Assembly (NCBI RefSeq): GCF_014645815.1
Contig: NZ_BMML01000034.1
Span: forward strand, 1 to 64,000
Reading direction: 5' to 3'
Length of the DNA: 64,000 bases
From: Streptomyces fuscichromogenes
Lineage (GTDB): Bacteria > Actinomycetota > Actinomycetes > Streptomycetales > Streptomycetaceae
Positions 1 through 7,402 of this stretch are shown here, piece after piece. A program made the position numbers and the translations under genes. The notes below the pieces were generated by a model that ran no database searches, was not told the origin of the DNA, and worked only from the letters and a program-made list of their open reading frames with translations. Positions within the stretch are counted from its first letter, which is position 1. Each line of letters opens with the position of its first letter.

Positions 1-288
1 GCCGACCTCGCGCTGCCGATCGAGGAGCTGGAGCTCACGGTCCGCTCCTACAACTGCCTCAAGCGCGAAGGCGTCCACTCCGTGGGCGAGCTCCTGGCAC
101 GCTCCGAGGCGGACCTCCTGGACATCCGCAACTTCGGTGCGAAGTCCATCGACGAGGTCAAGGAGAAGCTCGCCGCCATGGGCCTCGGCCTCAAGGACAG
201 CCCGCCCGGATTCAACCCGACCGCCGCCGCCGACACCTTCGGCGCCGACGACGCGGACGCGGGCTTCGTGGAGACCGAGCAGTACTGA
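1..288 (+). CDS. rpoA: RNA polymerase alpha subunit, C-terminal end (partial)
   Basis: The frame is open from base 1 and ends with a TGA at 286-288, so only the last 95 residues lie in the window. They form an alpha C-terminal domain: helix-hairpin-helix motifs around SYNCLKREGV and DIRNFGAKSIDEVKEKL, followed by the acidic Streptomyces tail ending VETEQY. This domain contacts UP-element DNA and activators in the core polymerase. In Streptomyces rpoA is normally followed closely by rplQ. Here a strong hairpin and then a gene on the opposite strand follow instead, so this may be a second rpoA copy or a rearranged end. The family call is firm. Whether it is the housekeeping copy cannot be decided from this window. 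Confidence 0.93.
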   Translation, partial: ADLALPIEELELTVRSYNCLKREGVHSVGELLARSEADLLDIRNFGAKSIDEVKEKLAAMGLGLKDSPPGFNPTAAADTFGADDADAGFVETEQY

Positions 289-295
289 TCGCCGC

Positions 296-335
296 GCTGC
301 GCCCGGCCGAAGTGAGTTCTTCGGCCGGGCGCAGC
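296..335 (+). terminator. Rho-independent-type hairpin after rpoA
   Basis: A perfect 16-bp inverted repeat (arm GCTGCGCCCGGCCGAA, loop of 8 nt) begins 8 nt after the rpoA stop. No U-tract follows, as is usual for Streptomyces terminators. It ends the rpoA transcript and also lies just beyond the 3' end of the opposing multicopper oxidase gene. Confidence 0.85.
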
Positions 336-360
336 GCCGTCGCGGCCCCTGGGTGACCGA

Positions 361-1842
361 TCACTTGCCGGGCTTGTCCCCGCGGGGCGCGACGATGTCC
401 AGGACGCCCATCATGCCCATGTCCTCGTGGTTGAGGATGTGGCAGTGCACCACGGTCTTCCCGGTGAAGTCGGTGTAGTGGATGCGGATGACCGCCTTGC
501 CCCGCACGGGCACGTCGATGGTGTCGTACCAGGCGTGGGCGGGGTCGTGCGGCTTCCCGTCGATGCTCATCAGCTGGAAGTCGTTGGTGTGGATGTGGAA
601 GGAGTGGGTCTCGTCCGAGTCGTTGCGGATGGTCCACTCCTCGACCGTGCCGAGGGTGCCGGTGAAGTCGGTGCGGCGCGGGTCGTACTGGCGGCCGTTG
701 AGGTAGAACTCCGTGCCCGCCTTGTTCTCCGTGAGGACGACGGTCCGGCGCGCCGCGATCGTCGCGTCGCTCAGGTCCTCGTGCCGGGCGATGCCGGTCG
801 GCAGGGTGGCCGGGTGCACGGGTGTGCCGCCGGTGACGACGGTGGCGAGGTCGGCGCGGGGGAACCGGTTTCCGGCCGGGCCGGTGTCGTACGCGAGGGT
901 CTCCAGCCGTGAGGTGCCGGGGCGGCCGCCGCGGACCAGGACGTCGAAACGCGCTCCGGCCGCGATGACCAGCGTGTCCTGGTCGTACGCCGTGCGGACG
1001 GGGATGCCGTCCTGGGCGATCACGCGGAAGCGGGAGCCCGGGAGGTGCAGCTTGTAGTAGATGTTGGCCCCGATGTTGGCGAGCCGCCAGAGCTGGGTCT
1101 CCCCCGGCCTGATGGTGATCACCGGGTTCTGCTGACCGTTGACCGTACGGTTCGTGGGCGCCCCGATCTTGAGGGGGTGCGTCCTGACCGAGTCGCCCTC
1201 GACCTGGAAGTCCTTGAGCGCGATCGTGTGCTCGGTGATGCCCCGCAGGGCCGGGGGCAGGTGCTGCTGGAGCCCTTCGACGATGACGACACCCGACTCG
1301 CCGCCTGCGACCTGCGGCGCGGACTTCATGTCCGCGTGCGAGTGGTACCAGAACGTACCGGTCGGATGGTTGAACGGCAGCCGGTACGTGTAGCGGTACG
1401 ACTGGTTGTGCTTGAGGGCGACGAAGACGTCGTCGGAGGGGCTGCGCGGGGAGACGTGCAGGCCGTGCGTGTGCACGTTGGTGTCGTCGTCGACCCGGTT
1501 GGTCATGGTGAGGTCGATGCGGTCACCGGGCCGTACCCGCAGCGTGGGCGGCATGTACGCCCCGTTGTAGACGGTGGCGTACAGCCGACGGTCGCCGACC
1601 CGCACCTTCCGGCGTTCGACCACGATGGCGGCCTTCAGGACGCCGTCGTGGCTGACCAGCTCCGGCGGGTCCTGGAGCCGCGGTCCGGCCGCGGGGTCGC
1701 GGGCGGCCTCCGGCGCGGGCCGGCGGGTGCCGGACGCGTCACCGACCGGGGTCCGGTCCCCGCAGCCGGCCAGCCAGCCGGTGGCGAGGAGCAGGCCGGC
1801 GACCGGCAGGGTCAGCGCGGAACGGATGCGGGACCGGGTCAC
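361..1842 (-). CDS. Multicopper oxidase, lipoprotein
   Basis: A 493-residue cupredoxin-fold oxidase, probably coupling oxidation of a substrate (phenolics or metal ions) to reduction of O2. All four copper-binding motifs are visible: HTHGLH at about 124-129, WYHSH at about 165-169, HSFHIH near 420 and HCHILNHEDMGMM at 466-478, the last giving the type-1 Cys467 and trinuclear histidines. An N-terminal basic region and hydrophobic stretch end in a lipobox LAGC (Cys27), so it should be anchored outside the membrane. Length fits three-domain laccase or CueO-like enzymes. The substrate cannot be read from sequence. No obvious metal-homeostasis partner sits beside it. Confidence 0.93.
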   Translation of the reverse strand: MTRSRIRSALTLPVAGLLLATGWLAGCGDRTPVGDASGTRRPAPEAARDPAAGPRLQDPPELVSHDGVLKAAIVVERRKVRVGDRRLYATVYNGAYMPPTLRVRPGDRIDLTMTNRVDDDTNVHTHGLHVSPRSPSDDVFVALKHNQSYRYTYRLPFNHPTGTFWYHSHADMKSAPQVAGGESGVVIVEGLQQHLPPALRGITEHTIALKDFQVEGDSVRTHPLKIGAPTNRTVNGQQNPVITIRPGETQLWRLANIGANIYYKLHLPGSRFRVIAQDGIPVRTAYDQDTLVIAAGARFDVLVRGGRPGTSRLETLAYDTGPAGNRFPRADLATVVTGGTPVHPATLPTGIARHEDLSDATIAARRTVVLTENKAGTEFYLNGRQYDPRRTDFTGTLGTVEEWTIRNDSDETHSFHIHTNDFQLMSIDGKPHDPAHAWYDTIDVPVRGKAVIRIHYTDFTGKTVVHCHILNHEDMGMMGVLDIVAPRGDKPGK

Positions 1843-2142
1843 ATCTCTCCCAGGGAGACCGGGTGGGACGGCAGGGGCGGCCGAAGGTCATGGCCGACGG
1901 TCGGTGGTGAGCGGTCGGTGGTCAGCGGTCAGCGGTTGGTGGTCGGCGGTTGGTGGTCGGCCGACGGCGCGCCGACGGGTCCGACGACGGGTCTGTCAGG
2001 AGGGGTCCGTCAGCCGGAATGCAGGAGGAATGTAGGAGGGCGGGGCCCCGCTGTCCGGCGTGCCACGCGCACGAAGCGGCGGCAACCTCTCCGGGCGGCA
2101 GGGCTTCCACACGGATGGCGGCAGCCCCGCCGCTCAGATGCT
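1843..2142. repeat. Intergenic stretch with short tandem repeats
   Basis: About 300 bases without a convincing gene. From about 1895 to 1965 it holds degenerate direct repeats of a 10-12 base unit like GGTCAGCGGT / GGTCGGCGGTTGGT, a simple-sequence run of T, G and C on this strand. The remainder shows no hairpin or promoter that I can support. Confidence 0.6.
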
Positions 2143-2790
2143 TCAGATGCTCAGCGCGATCGCGGCACCGATACCGCCCAGCCCGAGCGCGACGGCGGCC
2201 GCGGGCCAGCCGCCCGAGCGCCAGGGGAAGAACCGGTCGACGGACAGCCGGCCCGGACCGATGGCGGCGAGGGCGAAGGCGACGACGCAGATGGCGACGC
2301 TGTACTCGACTCCGCCGTTCTGCACCCACAGGCCGTGGGCACCGCTCACGGTCGCCATCGCGTTGATCATCACGCCGATGACGGCGGCGGCCGCCAGCGG
2401 GGTGAGGAGTCCCAGCGCCAGACCGAGGCCACCGGCGAGCTCGGAGAGGCCGCCGATCACGGCGAAGACCTTGCCCGGGTGGTAGCCGAGGGCGTCGAAG
2501 CTTCTGCCGGTGGCCGTCAGGCCCGGTCCGCCGAAGACGCCGAACAGCTTCTGCGCGCCGTGGCCGGCCACCAGCAGTCCGAAGGTCAGTCTGATCAGCA
2601 GCAGTCCGCACTCGGCGGCGGACAGCCGCGGGACCGTAGCGGCGGGACGTGTCCGGCCCGGCGGGCCCGAGGCGCCTCCTGCCGCCGGATCGGCGGGCAC
2701 GCGGTCCGCCGCCACGGGGGTGCGTACCGGGGGCCGGGTCAGGGACAGGGCACGAGTTCTGCCGAAGGGGTGGAAATGCAGTGCACGCAT
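2143..2790 (-). CDS. DoxX family membrane protein
   Basis: A 215-residue protein whose central part is a DoxX-type four-helix membrane domain. It starts around RLTFGLLVAGHGAQKLFG, then GLSELAGGLGLALGLLTPLAAAAVIGVM, with further hydrophobic helices to the C-terminus. DoxX proteins are small quinone- or thiosulfate-linked membrane proteins of poorly defined role. The ATG at 2790 was chosen because GAAGG sits 7 nt before it; the frame stays open upstream to 2874, but without a comparable ribosome-binding site. The N-terminal 65 residues are Arg/Pro/Ala-rich and not part of the domain. It is a single gene between the oxidase and ku. Confidence 0.83.
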   Translation of the reverse strand: MRALHFHPFGRTRALSLTRPPVRTPVAADRVPADPAAGGASGPPGRTRPAATVPRLSAAECGLLLIRLTFGLLVAGHGAQKLFGVFGGPGLTATGRSFDALGYHPGKVFAVIGGLSELAGGLGLALGLLTPLAAAAVIGVMINAMATVSGAHGLWVQNGGVEYSVAICVVAFALAAIGPGRLSVDRFFPWRSGGWPAAAVALGLGGIGAAIALSI

Positions 2791-2977
2791 GACGATGCCT
2801 TCGCAGGTGGGGACGGGTTCGAGTGCGGCCTGGCGCACCCGCCGTGCGGCGGGTCCTCCCCTGTCACCCAGCATTGCGCCATCGTCGCCCCATATCCACC
2901 GTCATGTTGAAATATGCACTATCGCCCACGGTGATAACACGGCGGCAGCCGGCGCCGTGGCACCCGCCGGGTCACTC

Positions 2978-4108
2978 TCACGCGGAGCGCTTGCGGGACG
3001 AAGCCGCTTTCTTGGCCGGCGTCTGCTTCGCCGCCGACTTCTTGGCCACGGCCCTCTTGGCCGTGGCCTTCGCGTCCGACGCCTTCGCGTCCGACGCCTT
3101 GGCCGACGACGACTTCACGGCTGACGCCTTCGCGCCCGACGGCTTTGTCGCCGACGTCTTTGTCGCCGACGGCTTCGCGGTCGACGACACCTTCCCGGCC
3201 GCGGACGTCTTCCCGGCCGACGACGTCTTCGCGGTCGATGACGTCTTCGCGGTCGTCTCCTTCTTCGGCGGGGTCCTCTCCGTCGTCGGCGGCGGTCTCC
3301 TGTCCGGCAGTGGTGTGATCTCCGCGCCCTCGCCCCTCGACTCCTTCGCCGCCCGCACGCTCTTCTCCAGGGCCGCCATCAGGTCGAGGACCTTGCCGCC
3401 CGGGGCCGGTTCCGGGGTCTGTGGCAGGGTCTCGCCGGTCGCCTTCGCGGCGATGACCTCCTCCAGGGCCTCCCGGTACTCGTCGTGCAGGTCCTGGAGG
3501 TCGACCTCGCCGAGGGTGGCCATCAGGGCGTCCGCGAGGTCGAGTTCCTTGTCCCGGACGGTGACGTCGGTGTCCGGGGCGACCCCCTCGGGCGCGCGGA
3601 CCTCGTCCGGCCAGAGCAGGCCGTGCATCGCGATGGCGTCGCCGACCACCCGGAGCATGCCGAGGCGTTCCCGGCCGCGCAGCGCGTACTTCGCGATGGC
3701 CACCTTGTGGCTGCGCTTCAGGGCCTCGCGCAGGAGGGTGTACGGCTTCGCCGCGGGGGCGCCGGAGGCCGCCAGGTAGTACGCCGCGTCCATCTGGAGC
3801 GGGTCGATCCGGTCGGCCGGGACGAACGCGACGATCTCGATCGTGCGGGCCGTCGGGATGGGCAGGTGGGACAGGTCCTCGTCGGTGATCGGGACGATCG
3901 TGCCGTCGGCGTCCTCGTACCCCTTGCCGATCTCCGACTGGGTGACCTCGCGGTCCTCCAGCTCGCAGAACTTGCGGTAGCGGATGCGGCCGTTGTCCTC
4001 GGTGTGGACCTGACGGAAGGAGATCGAGTGGCTCTCCGTGGCGTTCACCAGCTTGATCGGGATGCTGACGAGGCCGAAGGAGATCGCGCCGTTCCAGATG
4101 GATCGCAC
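2978..4108 (-). CDS. ku: Ku, DNA end-binding protein for non-homologous end joining
   Basis: A 376-residue bacterial Ku. The core opens with MRSIWNGAISFGLVSIPIKL and carries the usual Ku beta-barrel sequence (EDREVTQSEIGKGYE, EIVAFVPADRIDPLQMD, ALRGRERLGMLRV) to about residue 265. Ku dimers ring broken DNA ends and recruit LigD. The last ~100 residues are a long Lys/Ala/Ser/Thr tail with imperfect repeats (KTSSAGK, KASDAKASDAKA), resembling histone H1-like DNA-binding tails of some actinobacterial Ku proteins. The start is GTG with GGAGG about 10 nt upstream. It is divergent from the LigD polymerase gene 52 nt away, which fits shared control. Confidence 0.97.
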   Translation of the reverse strand: MRSIWNGAISFGLVSIPIKLVNATESHSISFRQVHTEDNGRIRYRKFCELEDREVTQSEIGKGYEDADGTIVPITDEDLSHLPIPTARTIEIVAFVPADRIDPLQMDAAYYLAASGAPAAKPYTLLREALKRSHKVAIAKYALRGRERLGMLRVVGDAIAMHGLLWPDEVRAPEGVAPDTDVTVRDKELDLADALMATLGEVDLQDLHDEYREALEEVIAAKATGETLPQTPEPAPGGKVLDLMAALEKSVRAAKESRGEGAEITPLPDRRPPPTTERTPPKKETTAKTSSTAKTSSAGKTSAAGKVSSTAKPSATKTSATKPSGAKASAVKSSSAKASDAKASDAKATAKRAVAKKSAAKQTPAKKAASSRKRSA

Positions 4109-4160
4109 GTGCGGCTATCCTCCGTCCGATTCATACGCAATTTTATGAGATTGTCATCCT

Positions 4161-5045
4161 ATGACGCCGATCACGGAGGTGGACGGGCGGAGGGTCGCGC
4201 TCAGCAATCTGGAGAAGGTGCTGTATCCGGCGACCGGGTTCACCAAGGGCGAGCTGCTGCACTACTACGCGAGCACGTCCGGGGTCCTGCTGCCCCATCT
4301 GCGGGACCGGCCGGTGTCCTTCCTGCGCTACCCGGACGGGCCGGACGGCCAGGTCTTCTTCACCAAGAACGTGCCGCCGGGTACGCCCGAGTGGGTCACG
4401 ACCGCCGAGGTGCGCCGGTCGGAGGGGGCGGCCCGGATGGTGCTGGTACAGGATCTCGCGAGCCTGATGTGGGCGGCGAACCTGGTCACCGAGTTCCACA
4501 CGTACCAGTGGCTGGTGGGGACGCCGGACGAGGCCGACCGGATCGTCTTCGACCTGGACCCCGGGGCGCCTGCGACGGTGGTGCAGTGCTGCGAGGTCGC
4601 GCTGTGGCTCCGGGAGCGGCTGGCGGCGGACGGCATCGAGGCGTACGCCAAGACCGCCGGGTCGAAGGGGCTGCATCTGCTGGCGGCGGTGCGCGGGGCC
4701 CCCGGCGAGCGGGTGAGCGCGTACGCGAAGGGACTGGCGGTGCAGGCCGAGCAGGCGATGCCGCGGCTGGTGGTGCACCGGATGACGCGGAGTCTGCGGC
4801 CGGGGAAGGTGTTCGTGGACTGGAGCCAGAACTCGGGGCGCAAGACGACGGCCACGCCGTACACGGTCCGGGCGCGCCGGGAGCCGACGGTGTCGACGCC
4901 GGTGACCTGGGAGGAGGTCGCGGAGTGCCGGACGGCGGGGCAGCTGGCGTTCCGGGCGGGGGACATCGCGCCGCGCGTCCAGGACCACGGGGACCTGCTG
5001 GCTCCCCTGCTGGACGCGACGCGCGCCGCCGCGCTGCCACCGTGA
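4161..5045 (+). CDS. ligD: LigD-type polymerase (NHEJ primase/polymerase domain)
   Basis: A stand-alone 294-residue polymerase domain of the LigD archaeo-eukaryotic primase type, which fills and extends DNA ends during end joining and favours ribonucleotides. Visible motifs are the catalytic FDLDPG (about 132-137), KTAGSKGLHLL (about 170-180) and VFVDWSQNSGRKTT (about 217-230). No ligase or phosphoesterase domain is present, so ligase must come from elsewhere in the genome. It is paired head-to-head with ku. No clear Shine-Dalgarno precedes the ATG and an AT-rich patch lies directly upstream, so a leaderless transcript is possible. A 23-bp tandem duplication covers the stop codon (5025-5070). 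Confidence 0.95.
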   Translation: MTPITEVDGRRVALSNLEKVLYPATGFTKGELLHYYASTSGVLLPHLRDRPVSFLRYPDGPDGQVFFTKNVPPGTPEWVTTAEVRRSEGAARMVLVQDLASLMWAANLVTEFHTYQWLVGTPDEADRIVFDLDPGAPATVVQCCEVALWLRERLAADGIEAYAKTAGSKGLHLLAAVRGAPGERVSAYAKGLAVQAEQAMPRLVVHRMTRSLRPGKVFVDWSQNSGRKTTATPYTVRARREPTVSTPVTWEEVAECRTAGQLAFRAGDIAPRVQDHGDLLAPLLDATRAAALPP

Positions 5046-5070
5046 GCGCCGCCGCGCTGCCACCGTGAGC
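5025..5070 (+). repeat. 23-bp tandem duplication across the ligD stop
   Basis: Two exact copies of a 23-bp unit beginning GCCGCCGCGCTGCCACCGTG lie at 5025-5047 and 5048-5070. Each contains the codons ALPP and the TGA. The first copy supplies the real stop; the second is a non-coding echo. Confidence 0.9.
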
Positions 5071-5109
5071 AGCGCCGCGGCCTCCCTCGCGTGAGCCACC
5101 TGTGCGGTG

Positions 5110-5913
5110 CTACACCCTTCCCCAGGTGTTGCGGTCCCGCGCCATCGCGTGCAGGGCCTCCACGTCCGCCGGCTTGAGGACGCCGCCCAGCCGGGACAGG
5201 GCGTCCAGGTCCCGGTCGCGCAGGATGGTGACCTCGCGCGGCGGGGCCGTCAGCGTGACGTCCGCCGGCTCGGTCAGGGCCAGCACCGGCCGGACCTCCG
5301 CCGTGAGGGCGTACGAGGCCCGGTCGGCGGCCGCCCGCAGGCGGCGCAGGAGCGGCTGCGGGTCACGCCGGCCCAGTGTGATCATCGGGTCGGCGACCAG
5401 GACCTTCTGCTTGCGGGCGTAGAGGGAGTACACGCAGAACAGGCCGCCGGGCCCGATCAGCAGGTGGTGCAGGCGGTCGCCGCCGGGCAGCGGGACGGAG
5501 TGCAGGGCGTGCCAGCCGGCGCCGTCCAGGCGGTCCAGGGCGTCGCCGACGGTCTGCTCCGCGGTCAGGGCGCGGCGGCGCGGGTCGGGACGGAGGCGGT
5601 GGGCCGGACCGGGGTCCCGGTCCAGGGCGACCAGCAGCGCCTCGCCGGGCCGGTTGGGCGCCAGGTCGTCGTCGGGATGCAGGCTCAGCCGCGCCAGTTC
5701 CGCGGGGGTCGGCACGGGCGGCGGCCCGATGGTGACCGGGCCGGTCAGGAAGGGCCTGAGGGTTTCCAGTACGTCGTCCCGCCGCTCCTCGCTGAGCAGG
5801 TTGACCCGGCCCGCCTCACGGTCGTACCAGGCGACGTTCCTGCCGTCCGTGAGGCATACGTACAGTCGCTCCTGGCCGTGCCTCCAGGTCGGCACGACGC
5901 GCAGTCCGCTCAT
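5110..5913 (-). CDS. NERD-like domain protein
   Basis: A 267-residue cytoplasmic protein. The middle part (LDGAGWHALHSVPLPGGDRLHHLLIGPGGLF) resembles the NERD nuclease-related fold, whose usual pattern is an invariant Asp/His followed by a GP-G-F strand and an IETK strand. Here the terminal K strand reads CVYSLYARKQKVLV, so the nuclease-like site may be degenerate. The N-terminus (YVCLTDGRNVAWYDREAGRVNLL) is a conserved Streptomyces feature of unknown role. The start at 5913 was chosen because GAGGGG lies about 10 nt upstream; the frame extends further but looks non-coding. It is divergent from the phosphatase at 6015. Function not established. Confidence 0.72.
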   Translation of the reverse strand: MSGLRVVPTWRHGQERLYVCLTDGRNVAWYDREAGRVNLLSEERRDDVLETLRPFLTGPVTIGPPPVPTPAELARLSLHPDDDLAPNRPGEALLVALDRDPGPAHRLRPDPRRRALTAEQTVGDALDRLDGAGWHALHSVPLPGGDRLHHLLIGPGGLFCVYSLYARKQKVLVADPMITLGRRDPQPLLRRLRAAADRASYALTAEVRPVLALTEPADVTLTAPPREVTILRDRDLDALSRLGGVLKPADVEALHAMARDRNTWGRV

Positions 5914-6014
5914 TGCGTCATCACCCCTCGTCCATGGGAACAGGCGGGGTGCTCCAGGGGCAAGAACCCGGTTACCTTTGACAGGGGTTGGCGCGGGCAG
6001 CGGGGAGGCGCCGG

Positions 6015-6521
6015 GTGCGGATCCGTGGGGAGCAGTACGACGTGCCGGCTCCGGACAGTCCCTGGAGCGAGGTGCTGCCCGACCTGTGGATGGGCGGCCA
6101 CGAGTTCCGGGGACGTTCGGGGCGGCTGGAGCCCGCCGTGGTGCGGGACGAGTTCGACCTCGTGCAGAGTCTGCTGCGGCTGCCCGGACACGGTCCGGAC
6201 GCCGGGGTCGAGCACCATGTGTGGCCGATACCGGACGGGCCGCTGGACGGTACCCAGCTGGCGGGGGTGATACGGCTCGCCCGCGCGGCCAGTGACGCCC
6301 TGGGCGCGGGGCGGTCGGTGCTGGTGCGCTGTTACAGCGGGTACAACCGGTCCGGGCTCGTGGTCGCGCAGACGCTGGTGCACCAGGGGTGTACGGCCGA
6401 GGAGGCGATCCGGCTGGTCCGGGCCCGGCGCTCGCCCTGGGCGCTGCACAACGAGCTGTTCGTGGCGTATCTGCGGGCCGGTCTGTCCACCGCCCGTCTG
6501 CTGGAGGAGCTCGCCGAGTAG
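6015..6521 (+). CDS. CX5R dual-specificity/tyrosine phosphatase-like protein
   Basis: A 168-residue protein with the protein-tyrosine-phosphatase P-loop LVRCYSGYNRSG (Cys106, Arg112), preceded by an Asp-containing loop PIPDGPLDG that would hold the general acid. The layout matches small cytosolic dual-specificity phosphatases that hydrolyse phosphotyrosine or phosphoserine through a cysteinyl-phosphate. The GTG at 6015 follows GGGGAGG by 8 nt. An in-frame TTG at 5988 has no such site, so I prefer the shorter form. It is probably transcribed alone or with the following lipoprotein gene (80 nt gap). The substrate is unknown. Confidence 0.82.
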   Translation: MRIRGEQYDVPAPDSPWSEVLPDLWMGGHEFRGRSGRLEPAVVRDEFDLVQSLLRLPGHGPDAGVEHHVWPIPDGPLDGTQLAGVIRLARAASDALGAGRSVLVRCYSGYNRSGLVVAQTLVHQGCTAEEAIRLVRARRSPWALHNELFVAYLRAGLSTARLLEELAE

Positions 6522-6601
6522 CCTCTCTCCCGTGCACGGGCTCCGCACCGGGCCCCGCAGCGGCCCCCTGCACCGCCCGACCCCGCCGAGCCAGGAGCAG
6601 T

Positions 6602-7402
6602 GTGCCAGCCCGTCGTCCCGTCCGCATCGCCGTGACCGCGGCGGCCGTCGCCCTGCTGGCGGTGACCGCGGCGGGCTGCGGCGACTCCGGCGGGCTGCGG
6701 GCGGCCGGGGCGGCCCCGACCGCGATCAGCCCGGCGAAGCTCTGGCCCGACCTGCGGCCGGCGTCCAGTCCGGCCTGGCCCTACGACGAGGGCGGCGCGG
6801 AGACCGTCAAGGGGATCACGGTGCCCGGCGACGACATCCGCGCGGTGGATCCGGTGGCCGTCGTACGGGCGGAGATCGCCTCGGACCCGGCGGACTACGG
6901 GGCCAAGGGGGCGTACCGCCCGACCGCGGACCGGATGAAGGAGTGCACGGCGGGCGGCGGCGGGGCGCGGTGTCCGCTGCTGAAGCCGTACTACCGGGAC
7001 CTCACCGGGGACGGGCGGGACGAGCTGACGCTCGGCTTCCGGCTGTATCCGACGAACCAGACGGCGCTGCGCGTGTACACCGTCGAGAAGCACCGGCTGG
7101 TGCAGGTCCTCGACGACAACGACGCGATCATCGGCGTGGAGCTGGCGGGGCGGACGGTGATCGTGCGGTCGCCGGCCGGGATCAGCGGGTACGAGTACCG
7201 GACGACCTGGGCGTGGGACCCGGGGCGGAAGGCGATGGTGTTCACCCGGGACGAGTTCCTGCGCACCGGCAAGGGCCGGCACACCCGCGCCCGGATGCCC
7301 TCGGCGGCCGCTTCGGCGGGTACTTCGGCCGGCGCTTCGGCCACTGCTTGGACCGGCGCTTCGACCGGCGCTTCGACCGGCGCTTCGGCGGACGCGCGAT
7401 GA
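6602..7402 (+). CDS. Lipoprotein coupled to a histidine kinase
   Basis: A 266-residue exported protein. The N-terminus is basic then hydrophobic and ends in lipobox TAAGC (Cys26). The region YYRDLTGDGRDELTLGFRLY resembles calcium-binding or FG-GAP-like DxDGxxE loops found in Streptomyces lipoproteins. The C-terminus is a low-complexity TGASTGASTGASA tail encoded by 12-bp repeats. The GTG start has AGGAG about 6 nt upstream. Its TGA overlaps the ATG of the kinase (ATGA), so the two are translationally coupled. The arrangement recalls CseA-CseC, where a lipoprotein tunes a sensor kinase, but that role here is inference. Confidence 0.8.
   Translation: MPARRPVRIAVTAAAVALLAVTAAGCGDSGGLRAAGAAPTAISPAKLWPDLRPASSPAWPYDEGGAETVKGITVPGDDIRAVDPVAVVRAEIASDPADYGAKGAYRPTADRMKECTAGGGGARCPLLKPYYRDLTGDGRDELTLGFRLYPTNQTALRVYTVEKHRLVQVLDDNDAIIGVELAGRTVIVRSPAGISGYEYRTTWAWDPGRKAMVFTRDEFLRTGKGRHTRARMPSAAASAGTSAGASATAWTGASTGASTGASADAR
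7314..7395 (+). repeat. 12-bp tandem repeats at the lipoprotein 3' end
   Basis: Imperfect 12-bp units GGCGCTTCGACC, with variants GGTACTTCGGCC and GGCGCTTCGGCG, run in frame and encode a Gly/Ala/Ser/Thr tail. The array stops within a few codons of the coupled kinase start. Confidence 0.8.
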
